This document shows, one piece after another, positions 48,900-58,306 of a DNA stretch of 64,000 bases. The stretch's first letter is position 1. Every line of letters begins with the position of its first letter. A program made the translations under genes and the position numbers. Location of the stretch: positions 2,418,001-2,482,000 of the forward strand of contig NC_007947.1 in NCBI RefSeq assembly GCF_000013705.1. The letters run 5' to 3'. The notes beneath the pieces are model-generated. The model saw only the letters and a program-made list of their open reading frames with translations, was not told where the DNA came from and did not search any database. Origin of the DNA: Methylobacillus flagellatus KT (GTDB lineage: Bacteria; Pseudomonadota; Gammaproteobacteria; Burkholderiales; Methylophilaceae).

Positions 48900-49433
48900 T
48901 TATTTCTGTGGCTTTTCGTTCAACCATGGCTTGTCGCCGCCGCCCTTGTATTGGCTGCGCAAGAAACCGATAATCTTGAGGATCTCATCAGTCGTCACCA
49001 GATCTGGATTGTTGGCCACCTGCTTATGCCAGGCAGCCATGCCACCATTGGTACCACCGGCGATAGTTTCAAACAAGCCCTTGTCCGTGATGTGCTTGGA
49101 GTATTGCCAACGATCATCGGTAATCGACACGGCTACCTGACCATCACCATTCGGCCCATGGCAAGTCGTGCAAGAATAAAGACCAAATTTCCTCTTACCT
49201 TGCTTCGCCTTATTGGGATCCTCTACATAAATTTTGGTGTAGGGGTTGACGCAAGTCTCCAAGAACTCCTTGGCCTCGGGAGTATCCCCCTCTTCGACCT
49301 TGATGTTCAATGGGCTGTTATCCTTGGTAGAAACGAGATTACATGCAGCACTTGCCTGCATCGGCATAGCCAATCCTGCGAGCGCCAATACAGAGGCTGC
49401 CAAGGTTGCTTTGATCACTCCATGGTTCAACAT
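48900..49433 (-). CDS. xoxG: cytochrome c XoxG, electron acceptor of XoxF
   Basis: Periplasmic c-type cytochrome of 177 residues taking electrons from methanol dehydrogenase. Signal peptide ends MQASA; one heme site CTTCHG and an axial methionine region GGTNGGMAAWH. The start is ATG 49433 with GGAG before it; an in-frame ATG at 49457 is less likely. The XoxG name follows from position beside xoxJ and xoxF. Confidence 0.93.
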   Translation of the reverse strand: MLNHGVIKATLAASVLALAGLAMPMQASAACNLVSTKDNSPLNIKVEEGDTPEAKEFLETCVNPYTKIYVEDPNKAKQGKRKFGLYSCTTCHGPNGDGQVAVSITDDRWQYSKHITDKGLFETIAGGTNGGMAAWHKQVANNPDLVTTDEILKIIGFLRSQYKGGGDKPWLNEKPQK

Positions 49434-49547
49434 ACTTTCTCCTTGCTTTTTGAACATTTAAACTTCGACTATTTTTTTGAAAATCACGAGTCTGCAACTT
49501 CATCAACGTGTCAGACTATGAATAGTTGACCCGGTTCATGAAAAATA

Positions 49548-50465
49548 TTACTCAAATTTAGGAATAACATCCCCCCTGCTTTTGGACTTTTTCTCGATGT
49601 CGTCATCTTCGACAATCGGCACATGGGGGATACCGTATTCGTCAAGTATCTTGATGATATCGTCATGACGCCTGTCCAGCACCTCCTGCAACATCGCAAG
49701 CCGCTCCTTGTCGCGTTTACGTACGCCCAGTGAAATATTCCAGTATTCCTTGCCATGAATATTTTCCTGTTCATATTCTGGAGCAGGAACCACGACCAAG
49801 GGAATGGGTGCTTTCTTGGCATAGTATCCGGCAATGGGTCCCCACAGGATGGCAACATCAATCTCACCCTTGACCAGATCGTCGATCACGAAACTTGGAG
49901 GCAGATTGAGGTCGCGCTGGATACGGTATGGACGCGAGTTGCCGAGCAAACCCTTGTCATTGAGCGGTCGCGAGGGCGGCGTCTGCCCTACCACGCCGAT
50001 AATCCCTTTACGCAGATCAGGAGAGTCCCAGTCCTTGATGTCGTAGCCACTGTCCTTACGATAGACAAAGACATATCCTGAGCGATAATAGGGCTTGGAC
50101 GTCAACATCATGTCATTGCCAGCCACGGTACCAATAATCACATCACATCGTCGCGCATTCAATGTGTTTCGAATGAATCCCATACGGTCATACCAGAATT
50201 GGTAGGTCAGGGTCTTGCCAAGATCCTTGGCGATCAGTTCGGCGATCTTGTTCTCGAAGCCTTCCTGCTTGCCATTTGAATAAGGCAAATTGTCATAGTC
50301 GGCACACACCCTCAATTCATTGGGGTTGTCTTCACGTACCGGCAGGCCACCGCGTCCCACTTCCGTATCAACTTCCAATGTATTGACAGCAGCGCCTGCC
50401 ATCACAAACTGGCTCACACCAGACAGCACAAGCACTAATGAGACCTTTTTCAGCGTTTTAAGCAT
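49548..50465 (-). CDS. xoxJ: XoxJ, periplasmic binding-fold partner of XoxF
   Basis: Protein of 305 residues with a signal peptide (ends FVMA) and the solute-binding fold of MxaJ/XoxJ: NELRVCADYDNLPYSN, GFENKIAELIA, RRCDVIIGTVAGND. It is thought to help activate or assemble the lanthanide methanol dehydrogenase. It lies between xoxF and xoxG, beyond a hairpin. Confidence 0.93.
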   Translation of the reverse strand: MLKTLKKVSLVLVLSGVSQFVMAGAAVNTLEVDTEVGRGGLPVREDNPNELRVCADYDNLPYSNGKQEGFENKIAELIAKDLGKTLTYQFWYDRMGFIRNTLNARRCDVIIGTVAGNDMMLTSKPYYRSGYVFVYRKDSGYDIKDWDSPDLRKGIIGVVGQTPPSRPLNDKGLLGNSRPYRIQRDLNLPPSFVIDDLVKGEIDVAILWGPIAGYYAKKAPIPLVVVPAPEYEQENIHGKEYWNISLGVRKRDKERLAMLQEVLDRRHDDIIKILDEYGIPHVPIVEDDDIEKKSKSRGDVIPKFE

Positions 50466-50520
50466 TACCTACTTCCTTCTACGTTGATAAGCAAGCTAAC
50501 TAATTGCCTATCAAAGATAA

Positions 50521-50548
50521 AAGCACCCCGTCCTAGGACAGGGTGCTT
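50521..50548 (-). terminator. hairpin between xoxF and xoxJ
   Basis: AAGCACCCTGTCC / GGACGGGGTGCTT on the minus strand followed by TTATCTTT. A terminator or attenuator that should keep xoxJ and xoxG below xoxF in expression. Confidence 0.85.
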
Positions 50549-50601
50549 GGGAACAGCTAACCCATGTCAGCTTTGAATCTTCCGCATCAAATGCAACAAG
50601 A

Positions 50602-52479
50602 TTACAGGCTAAACACGTTCAGTGCACCACCACCAGGAGCGGCGTTGTACTTGGTCAGCTCCTTATAACCACCGGCAGCGCCCAACGCATCGGTTTCATT
50701 TTCCAGTCCCAGGTTCATCGCAACGCCAGCCCAACCGCCGATACCGGACAGTACACCAACGTATTGCTTACCCTTATGACTATATGTAAACGCATTGCCA
50801 ATCACACCGGAACCTACTTGGAACTTCCAGAGCTCCTTACCAGTTTGCGCATCCAATGCCTTGAACCAACGATCAAGCGTACCGTAGAACACCAGATCGG
50901 AAGCCGTTGCCAGAGCACCACCCCAAGCAGAGAATTTCTCCTTGTTGTACCACTTGGCCTTATTGGTCATTGGATCATAAGCAGCAAAACCACCCATGAC
51001 ACCGTCTGGACCAGCAAACATGGTCAGGGTAGCACCCACCCATGGCTGACCAGCAATGTACTTGGACTCAACTGGCTCATATGTCATACATACATGGTTC
51101 AGAGGAGAGTACACCAGACCAGTACGTGGGGAGTAAGCAGCAGGCTGCTGATCCTTAGTACCTAGCGCAGCAGGGCAGATACCCTTGGTATTATAGTCCT
51201 GGTGAGTGGAGTATTTGCCATCCTTATGCGGAATGCCCGTGGCCTTGTCGACATGCGTTGCCCAGTTGACGAATGGGTGAACCTTTTCTGCGGCAATGAT
51301 GCTGCCGGTATGTGCATCAAAAGTATACGCAAAACCGTTGCGGTCATGGTGCCAGGCGTAAGTCTTGCCACCCTTGTCGAACAGGATTACCTCGTTGATA
51401 CCGTCATAATCCCATTCATCGTGAGGCGTCATTTGATAACCCCACTTGGCGATACCAGTATCCACATCACGAGCAAAAATAGTCATGGACCACTTGTTGT
51501 CGCCAGGGCGTACATCCGGATTCCAGACAGATGGGTTACCAGTGCCGTAGTACACCAGATTAGTCCTGTGATCGTAAGGCCACCAACCCCATGTGGAGCC
51601 ACCGCCATGCTGCCAGCCATCCTTAACGGCCTGTGGCTTGAGCCAGGTTTTTACACCCAGGTCTGTCTCAGGGAACTTCAACTTTTCCTTGGGCAGAGCC
51701 TTGAAGGAGCCACCTTCCTTGTTACCGCCGTTGATGTCTTCATAGACCGACAGGGCGCTGTAATGTGGGTTGTCCTTGTTGAAATCCTTGCCGATCAGCA
51801 CTTCACTGTCAGGACCTGTGCTGTATGCTTTCCATACCTGAGAGCCATCCTTGATGTTGTAGGCAACCAGGAAGCAGCGAACACCGAACTCAGCACCGGA
51901 ACAACCTGTCAGGACCTTGTCCTTGATGACGTGGGGAGCATTGGTATTGGTTGCACCAACCTTGGGATCATTTACCTTGACGTCCCAGACCTTGGCACCA
52001 GTTTTTGCGTCCAGGGCAACCAGCACGCCGTCATTTTGTTGCAGGAAGATCTTGCCATCGCCATAGCCCAGACCACGACTGACGTTATCGCAGCAAAGCA
52101 CAGCTTGTACAGAAGGATCCTGCTTGGGGAAGTAAGCCCAGACAATTTTTTGATTGTCGTTCAAGTCAAGCGCGTAAACGTTATTAGGGAACGCTGTATG
52201 CACATACATCATATTACCAATAACGACGGGAGAGCCTTCGTGACCGCGATTTACACCGGTAGCGAATTGCCAGGCTGCCTTGACATTCTTGACGTTGCTC
52301 TTGTTGATTTGATTGAGGGTGCTGTAACCCTGGTTGTTATGTTGTCCACGTGGATGTACCCAGTTATTGGGGTCCTTCATTGCGGCTTCCTGGTCAGCAG
52401 CTGCAGATGCAACCATGGGCACAGCCATAGCCATGCCAAATGCCACCCCAAGCGCCAGCTTGATTTTGCTCATCTCCAT
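50602..52479 (-). CDS. xoxF: lanthanide-dependent methanol dehydrogenase XoxF
   Basis: PQQ enzyme of the periplasm that oxidises methanol, 625 residues from ATG 52479. Signal peptide ends ASAAA. The vicinal disulfide that contacts PQQ is LCCDNVSRG (Cys 129-130). The segment HDEWDYDGINE has the catalytic Asp (357) and the extra Asp two residues later (359) that marks lanthanide enzymes; calcium MxaF has Ala there. GGAG lies 10 bases before the ATG; ATG 52473 is an alternative. The gene is followed by a hairpin, xoxJ and xoxG; XoxF type 4 is usual in this family. Confidence 0.97.
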   Translation of the reverse strand: MEMSKIKLALGVAFGMAMAVPMVASAAADQEAAMKDPNNWVHPRGQHNNQGYSTLNQINKSNVKNVKAAWQFATGVNRGHEGSPVVIGNMMYVHTAFPNNVYALDLNDNQKIVWAYFPKQDPSVQAVLCCDNVSRGLGYGDGKIFLQQNDGVLVALDAKTGAKVWDVKVNDPKVGATNTNAPHVIKDKVLTGCSGAEFGVRCFLVAYNIKDGSQVWKAYSTGPDSEVLIGKDFNKDNPHYSALSVYEDINGGNKEGGSFKALPKEKLKFPETDLGVKTWLKPQAVKDGWQHGGGSTWGWWPYDHRTNLVYYGTGNPSVWNPDVRPGDNKWSMTIFARDVDTGIAKWGYQMTPHDEWDYDGINEVILFDKGGKTYAWHHDRNGFAYTFDAHTGSIIAAEKVHPFVNWATHVDKATGIPHKDGKYSTHQDYNTKGICPAALGTKDQQPAAYSPRTGLVYSPLNHVCMTYEPVESKYIAGQPWVGATLTMFAGPDGVMGGFAAYDPMTNKAKWYNKEKFSAWGGALATASDLVFYGTLDRWFKALDAQTGKELWKFQVGSGVIGNAFTYSHKGKQYVGVLSGIGGWAGVAMNLGLENETDALGAAGGYKELTKYNAAPGGGALNVFSL

Positions 52480-52750
52480 TTTTATAAATCTCCATAGTGA
52501 TACTACTAAGGGTTTAACAAGACCCAGCCCCACATACACCACCTCCCATTTATAATTATGGGTTTTGCAGCATCGTTGAGACTTTGCCTTTTACTCACCA
52601 CAAAGCGAGTAGAGTGCATCTTAGTGCAGGAAAAAATGTTTTGCAATACTTCATTTACATTTTACTTACAATTAAATAATTCCTAAACTTGACAAGACAA
52701 TTTCCCAATATCAGAGAAGACTTATCTCGCTACAGACAAGGCCTTAACCC

Positions 52751-53710
52751 ATGAATCACGTATTATTTCCCGACATTCAACCCTATCAGCAAGAGATGCT
52801 GCCCGTCTCAGACCTGCATGCTCTTTATTATGAACAATCGGGCAATCCTGCCGGTCAACCGGTCATTTTCCTGCACGGCGGCCCAGGAAGCGGTTGCAAT
52901 CCAGGGCAACGCCGCTATTTCGACCCGGGCCACTACCGCATTATCCTAGTGGATCAGCGAGGTTGCGGACGCAGCACGCCGCAAGGAGAAATCAGGGAAA
53001 ACACGACCAGCCATTTAGTGAATGATCTGGACACGCTGCGCAAGCACCTGGGCATTGATCGCTGGCTGGTGTTTGGCGGCTCATGGGGTAGTACGCTGGC
53101 GCTGAACTACGCTTTGGCATATCCGCAACATGTCACAGGTCTCATTCTCCGCGGCATTTTCCTGAGTCGCCCGAGCGAGCTGGAGTGGTTTTTGCATGAC
53201 GTGCAACACTTTTTTCCTGAGTCCTGGCATCGGCTGCTTTCCTACTTGCCTGTTGCTGAACGGCATGACCCCTTGACTGCATTCGCGGCACGCGTGTTTT
53301 CAGATGATCCTGCCGTCAACGCACCGGCCGCCATCCACTGGAACGCATTCGAGTCCAGCATCATGACCTTGCTGCCAGTAACCGCCACCAGCGAACAGGG
53401 CCTCAACCCCGACATCGAGCTGGCACGAGCCCGCGTGCAAATCCATTACATCAAACACCAGTGCTTCCTCGAGGGACGCAACCTGATCGCGGAAGCCTCC
53501 GCCCAGCTGCGACATATACCTACCGTCATCGTACAAGGCCGCTACGATATGGTGTGTCCTCCATTGACAGCATATGAGCTTCACCAGGCCATGCCTCATG
53601 CAGAATTCCACATAATTCCGGATGCCGGCCACTCAGGCATGGAAGCCGGCACCAGGAGCGCCCTGATTGCGGCTACGGAAAAATTCAAGCAAGCTCTGCA
53701 ATCAAGATAA
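52751..53710 (+). CDS. pip: proline iminopeptidase
   Basis: Alpha/beta-hydrolase of 319 residues that removes N-terminal proline. HGGPGSGCNPGQRRYFDP, DQRGCGRSTP and the nucleophile motif GGSWGSTLALNYA identify it; the acid and His are in QGRYDMVCPP and DAGHSG. Cytoplasmic. Divergent from xoxF. Confidence 0.95.
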   Translation: MNHVLFPDIQPYQQEMLPVSDLHALYYEQSGNPAGQPVIFLHGGPGSGCNPGQRRYFDPGHYRIILVDQRGCGRSTPQGEIRENTTSHLVNDLDTLRKHLGIDRWLVFGGSWGSTLALNYALAYPQHVTGLILRGIFLSRPSELEWFLHDVQHFFPESWHRLLSYLPVAERHDPLTAFAARVFSDDPAVNAPAAIHWNAFESSIMTLLPVTATSEQGLNPDIELARARVQIHYIKHQCFLEGRNLIAEASAQLRHIPTVIVQGRYDMVCPPLTAYELHQAMPHAEFHIIPDAGHSGMEAGTRSALIAATEKFKQALQSR

Positions 53711-53726
53711 CGCAGCAGGAATACTC

Positions 53727-55013
53727 TTGGCACTCAACCTCTCCAAGGTCAAGCATCTGGGCAGCCACCCGGCGCTGCATAAGTCTCGTCGCGCTTACGC
53801 GCGCCACCGCTATAGCACCCCGTTCTTCGTGCTACGCGAAACGCTGAACAGCTTCCAGGTTCATAATGGGTTCGGGATGTCCGCATCGCTGTCGTTTTAC
53901 GCCATGTTTGCCTTGATTCCGCTGATCGTGCTCATGTTTTTTCTCTTGAGCCACCTGGTGGTGTCATCCAACTCCGCTACCGTCAAACTGGCGATCATCG
54001 TCAGCAACCTGGTACCGAACCTCAGTAATCGCATCATGGTGGAAGTCTACAATGCCTCTCAGCACAAGGCAGCCTGGGGCGTCTTCGGTTTCATCGCCAT
54101 GTTCTGGCTGGCTGTCCCGCTGGCAGGAGCGCTGCGCTCAGCCTTTTACACCATTGCGGGCGTTCAGGAAAAACCTTCCTTCATGCGTCGCCAGATCAAG
54201 GACATTCTGGGCGTACTGGGTATATTGCTGATGTTTTTCCTGTTCACCATTCTTGGACTGGGCATAGAAAAAGTGATGCATGTGCTGGAGCCGCATACCA
54301 GCTATTCCAGATACATCAACTCAGCGATTTCCATCGCGCTCACCACTTTATTGATTGCCATGTTCTACCGCGTTTATTTTCCATTACGCCTACAACATTC
54401 CCATATTGTGATTGGCGCAGCGATCACTGCCCTGCTGTGGCTTGCCATGCGCCCGGCCTTTAGTCTGTTTCTATCCATCAATCCGGCGTATGGTGCTGTG
54501 TTTGGCGGCATGAAAAACCTGTTCATCTCAATTGCCTGGCTTTACTACACCTTTGTGGTGTTCATGCTTGGTACCACGCTGGTTTCCATACTGCATAAAA
54601 AAGATGTGTTATTGCTGCGCGGGCTGTTCGGCCAGATGCCGGATGACAAGGAAACCTATCTGGAAGAGCTGATGGAGCGCTATGGCAAGACATTCCAGCG
54701 CAGTGAGTATATTTTCAAGGCAAATGACAGCTGCCATGATCTTTATTATCTTGTGTCTGGGCAGGTCAAGCTCATGGTCGGAGGGAAACTCTTGCGCGAA
54801 CTCAACGCTGGAGATTATTTTGGCGAAATGGCTTTCCTCACCCAAACTCCCAGGGTTGCGGATGCCATCGTGACATCGGATACCGCCAGCGTCGTGGTGA
54901 TGAGCGCTGAAAACATTGAGACCCTGCTACGGAGCGAACCCGACATCACCATGAATTTTTTGCGCCAGATCGCCTCTCGCTTGCAGCATAACCATATACA
55001 AGGAGCGGCATGA
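53727..55013 (+). CDS. YihY-family membrane protein fused to a cyclic nucleotide-binding domain
   Basis: Two-part protein of 428 residues. Residues about 30-290 form the YihY/UPF0761 membrane domain with six helices (FGMSASLSFYAMFALIPL, NPAYGAVFGGMKNLF). Residues about 325-420 form a CNBD-like domain with LYYLVSGQVKLMVGG and LNAGDYFGEMAFLTQTPRVA, where the GE pair and the later Arg would hold the nucleotide. TTG 53727, 6 bases after AGGA, fits the spacing after pip; the frame is open to 53667 within pip. Confidence 0.85.
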   Translation: MALNLSKVKHLGSHPALHKSRRAYARHRYSTPFFVLRETLNSFQVHNGFGMSASLSFYAMFALIPLIVLMFFLLSHLVVSSNSATVKLAIIVSNLVPNLSNRIMVEVYNASQHKAAWGVFGFIAMFWLAVPLAGALRSAFYTIAGVQEKPSFMRRQIKDILGVLGILLMFFLFTILGLGIEKVMHVLEPHTSYSRYINSAISIALTTLLIAMFYRVYFPLRLQHSHIVIGAAITALLWLAMRPAFSLFLSINPAYGAVFGGMKNLFISIAWLYYTFVVFMLGTTLVSILHKKDVLLLRGLFGQMPDDKETYLEELMERYGKTFQRSEYIFKANDSCHDLYYLVSGQVKLMVGGKLLRELNAGDYFGEMAFLTQTPRVADAIVTSDTASVVVMSAENIETLLRSEPDITMNFLRQIASRLQHNHIQGAA

Positions 55014-55151
55014 CATATTGATAAAACTTGATTCTTTAATAATTGGGAACGATTCCGGGCTGTGCCACCCTGTCCTGCACAACACATCATGCCTTACATG
55101 CCCACCGACACTTCCCCCTTGGCAATCTAATCCCGTGGCATGGCAATGTGC

Positions 55152-55835
55152 CTAGCTGTCTGCCCACATTCTTAAAAGATTATGGTACACGCCCGTCAGG
55201 CGGATCACTTCAGGATCCCCGGCTCCGCGCTCGGCGCCGATGGCCTGAATGCTGCCGTCCAGCTGGAACAATAACGTACGCTGCGCATCATCGCGGATCA
55301 TGCTTTGCATCCAGAAAAACGACGATACCCTCACTCCGCGTGTGACAGGCGTGACATGATGCAAACTACTGGAAGGGTACAGCACCATATGTCCGGCCGG
55401 TAACTTCACCTCCTGAATGCCGAACGTATCCTCTATCGTCAGTACGCCGCCGTCATAATCTTCAGGCTCGGAAAAAAACAAGGTCGCCGAAAGGTCGCTT
55501 CGGATACGGAAATTGGTGCCGCGCAACTGGCGAATCGCATTATCCACATGCGTACCAAATGCCTGCCCCCCTTCATAGCGGTTGAACAAGGGGGGAAATA
55601 CCTTCAACGGCAAAGCTGCAGAGATGAACAGTGGACTCATTCCCAGCGCATCCTGGATCAAATCTCCCACCTGCCGCGCCACAGGAGAACCCTCTGGCAG
55701 CTGCATGTTATTCTTGGCCAACGCAGACTGGCTGCCGGACGTGACATTGCCATCCACCCACTCCGCAGCATCCATCAGCTGCCGGCACTGCGCTACCTGT
55801 TCCTTGGTCAATACTTCCGGAATTTCAATCAGCAT
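55152..55835 (-). CDS. piuC: PiuC-type Fe(II)/2-oxoglutarate hydroxylase
   Basis: PKHD-type hydroxylase of 227 residues. The iron triad is visible as HVD (FGTHVDNAI) and a later His in [13 protein letters not shown] with its Arg. PiuC-type enzymes accompany catecholate siderophore receptors. Here it follows the receptor on the same strand after a terminator. Confidence 0.93.
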   Translation of the reverse strand: MLIEIPEVLTKEQVAQCRQLMDAAEWVDGNVTSGSQSALAKNNMQLPEGSPVARQVGDLIQDALGMSPLFISAALPLKVFPPLFNRYEGGQAFGTHVDNAIRQLRGTNFRIRSDLSATLFFSEPEDYDGGVLTIEDTFGIQEVKLPAGHMVLYPSSSLHHVTPVTRGVRVSSFFWMQSMIRDDAQRTLLFQLDGSIQAIGAERGAGDPEVIRLTGVYHNLLRMWADS

Positions 55836-55852
55836 ATTGATTTCTCATTCAT

Positions 55853-55892
55853 TGAAACAAAAATCCCCGCCAGAGTATTCTGACAGGGATTT
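55853..55892 (-). terminator. terminator after the siderophore receptor
   Basis: Stem AAATCCC / GGGATTT with an inner CAGA / TCTG stem, followed on the minus strand by TTTTTGTTTC. piuC beyond it may rely on read-through. Confidence 0.75.
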
Positions 55893-55918
55893 CGTCAAGC
55901 CCAAACTATCTCAATAGT

Positions 55919-58093
55919 CTAGAAATGATAAGTAGCATTCAACAGTGCAGAACGGCCCGGCGCCATCACAGCAAAGATACCAACGTGCGACGCATCGTAA
56001 ATGCGCTCGTCCGTCAGGTTCAACACATTCAGGCGCAACGACAGCTTCTGGTTGACCTCATAAGTTGCCGATGCGTCCCAGCGCCATGTGGAATCGAAAA
56101 ACATGGTGTTGGCATCGTCGAGATAACGCTTTCCTGCATAAATTGCACCGCCTCCCACAGAAAACTTCGGCGTCACCTTATACATGGTCCACAATGAACC
56201 AGAACGCTTGGCGATGAACTTGCTCTGATTGCCAGAATAATCACTTGTTGTATTGGCTGCAAACTTATCAAGCACAGGATCCATGAATACCACTCCGCCC
56301 CATACCGACCATTTATCAGTAATGTTGCCCGCAGCACCCAGATCGATACCCTTGACGCTATTATCGCCTACCAAAGCGACCTCGCCAGTTGTAGGATCCG
56401 CCGCACGCGCGTCAGTCTTTTTGGTCTCGAAAATTGCAGCGGTCAAGGACAGCCTGTTATTAAACACATCCCACTTGGTTCCAAGCTCAACCGCCCTGGT
56501 TCTTTCAGGCGCCACATTCATATTCGCAGCAGTCAGGCGACCACCGGCTACACCATCAGCCCCTCCGCTTTGTCCAGCCGTCTCACCAGTAGGATTGGAT
56601 GACGTTCCCAGATTGAAATATACACTGCCATTAGGCGCAGGCTTATACAACAGACCCAAGGTGTAATTGAACATTCTATCTTTGCGATGCACTGTAGGAT
56701 CGCTGGTATCAACAACGCGATAATGATCCAAACGGATTCCTACATTCGCTTGCCATTGTTCATTGAAATGTATCGTGTCGCTTGCATACCAAGCGCGCGT
56801 ATTATATTTGAATGGATCACCATAGTCCGTCCTACGGAAAGGTCCCCCGGGGAAGGGGGCATAAGGGTTAGGGTTGTAAAGATCCGTAGTCGTCCCAGCA
56901 GCATTCGTATTACCCCCCGTTGCTGTCTGATAGCCCCCTGACGAAAGCTCCTCCTTGCTTATTTCTATACCAGTAGAAATGTTATGCTTCATACCAAACA
57001 GCTCTACGCTACCGAAATAGTCAGTTTGATTAAGCATACCCTCGGTCAGCCTACGACTTCCACGAATACTCTGATCCACGATTCCATTAGCAAATGCTGC
57101 CGCATTAGCGAATGATGGCCTAGTCATTATGTACTGGTTGGTAGTACGGGTATACATCGTAGTATTACGCAATGTAAATCCATGATCAAAATCATGCTCC
57201 AGCCTCAAGGTAATCTGATCAGCATTTTGCTCACGGAAATCCCGGTTCTTCAGCCCATAGAAATTGTCCCGGTCGACACGAGGTGGTGTTCTCAACGCAC
57301 CACCGGCACTGAATGGTAAGCCCAGGTCCGGCGTATCGTCAGATTCAAAATGATAGAAGCTGACATTGGCACGCGTGGAGGTATTCAAGCCTAACGCCAG
57401 CGCAGCTGCAATGCCTTTGCGTTCCAGCTCTACCGCTTCACGCCCCGCTACGTTGGCATCGTGGTGCACCAGATTGATGCGCAAGGCCGCCTCATCGCCG
57501 AGTAGCCAGTTGGTATCAACCGTAAAACGCTTAGTCTGGTCGGTACCCCAGGTAACGCCAGCGCTGGTAAAGTTTTCTGCTTTCGGCTTCTTGGTCACCA
57601 TATTGATGACACCGCCAGTGGAACCACGACCATTCTGCATGGAGCCAGGCCCCTTAATGATCTCCACGGACTCGAGATTAAAAATCTCATGGGAGAAACG
57701 TCCAACCTGACGGATACCGTCTATCTGCAAGTCGGTACTCGCTTCATAGCCTCGGATGAAAGGGCGGTCACCCATTGGCGTCCCACCCTCACCTGAACCA
57801 AGTGTCACACCAGGAGTAGTGCGCAATATATCGGTCAGGGACATCAACCCACGTGCCTGGATCAACTCTTCGTTCACGACCGTAATGGATTTCGGTGTAT
57901 CCAAAAGCGGTTCGGTAAATTTGGGAGAAGACACCCTATCAACCTTGTATGAAGCCTCCTTCTTTGCAGACACGCTCACTTCCGGCAGCGCACCTCCCTC
58001 TTCAGCCGCGTGTGAAGCCCCCGCAAATGCCAGTGCTACCGCAGTGGTAACGCGTTGAAAATGAATAGTTTTTTTCTTACTAGAAATTTGCAC
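55919..58093 (-). CDS. TonB-dependent siderophore receptor (PiuA/Fiu type)
   Basis: Outer membrane receptor, 724 residues from GTG 58093, which has AAAGGGA 5 bases before it. Signal peptide ends GASHA; then a TonB box region, a plug (DTPKSITVVNEELIQARG, RPFIRGYEA, GPGSMQNGRGSTGGVINMVTKKP) and a barrel ending TYHF. The type and the piuC neighbour suggest a catecholate siderophore. Probably Fur-controlled (58144-58162). Confidence 0.92.
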   Translation of the reverse strand: MQISSKKKTIHFQRVTTAVALAFAGASHAAEEGGALPEVSVSAKKEASYKVDRVSSPKFTEPLLDTPKSITVVNEELIQARGLMSLTDILRTTPGVTLGSGEGGTPMGDRPFIRGYEASTDLQIDGIRQVGRFSHEIFNLESVEIIKGPGSMQNGRGSTGGVINMVTKKPKAENFTSAGVTWGTDQTKRFTVDTNWLLGDEAALRINLVHHDANVAGREAVELERKGIAAALALGLNTSTRANVSFYHFESDDTPDLGLPFSAGGALRTPPRVDRDNFYGLKNRDFREQNADQITLRLEHDFDHGFTLRNTTMYTRTTNQYIMTRPSFANAAAFANGIVDQSIRGSRRLTEGMLNQTDYFGSVELFGMKHNISTGIEISKEELSSGGYQTATGGNTNAAGTTTDLYNPNPYAPFPGGPFRRTDYGDPFKYNTRAWYASDTIHFNEQWQANVGIRLDHYRVVDTSDPTVHRKDRMFNYTLGLLYKPAPNGSVYFNLGTSSNPTGETAGQSGGADGVAGGRLTAANMNVAPERTRAVELGTKWDVFNNRLSLTAAIFETKKTDARAADPTTGEVALVGDNSVKGIDLGAAGNITDKWSVWGGVVFMDPVLDKFAANTTSDYSGNQSKFIAKRSGSLWTMYKVTPKFSVGGGAIYAGKRYLDDANTMFFDSTWRWDASATYEVNQKLSLRLNVLNLTDERIYDASHVGIFAVMAPGRSALLNATYHF

Positions 58094-58143
58094 AGATATC
58101 CCTTTACATCCATTTACAAAAATAGAATTGGTGGAATATAAAT

Positions 58144-58162
58144 AGTAAAAGTTATCATTACA
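58144..58162 (-). promoter_or_regulatory. putative Fur box upstream of the siderophore receptor
   Basis: TGTAATGATAACTTTTACT on the minus strand holds a perfect TAATGATAA half and a weaker second half of the Fur consensus. It lies 51-69 bases before the GTG start. Confidence 0.55.
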
Positions 58163-58306
58163 AGTAAAATTTATGTTCAGTTGCAAAATTACAACACAAT
58201 AACCATATGAAATTTATGGAATTTTATTTAAAATACGATGCTTTGACACGCAAATGCTCATTGCAAAGTGTCTTGATCATCCATTAATTTGCCTGTGATT
58301 TCGTGA

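Noticed and set aside
51202..52497. 431-codon frame antisense to xoxF
   Set aside because: A mirror of the strong codon bias of xoxF; no ribosome site and no family features.
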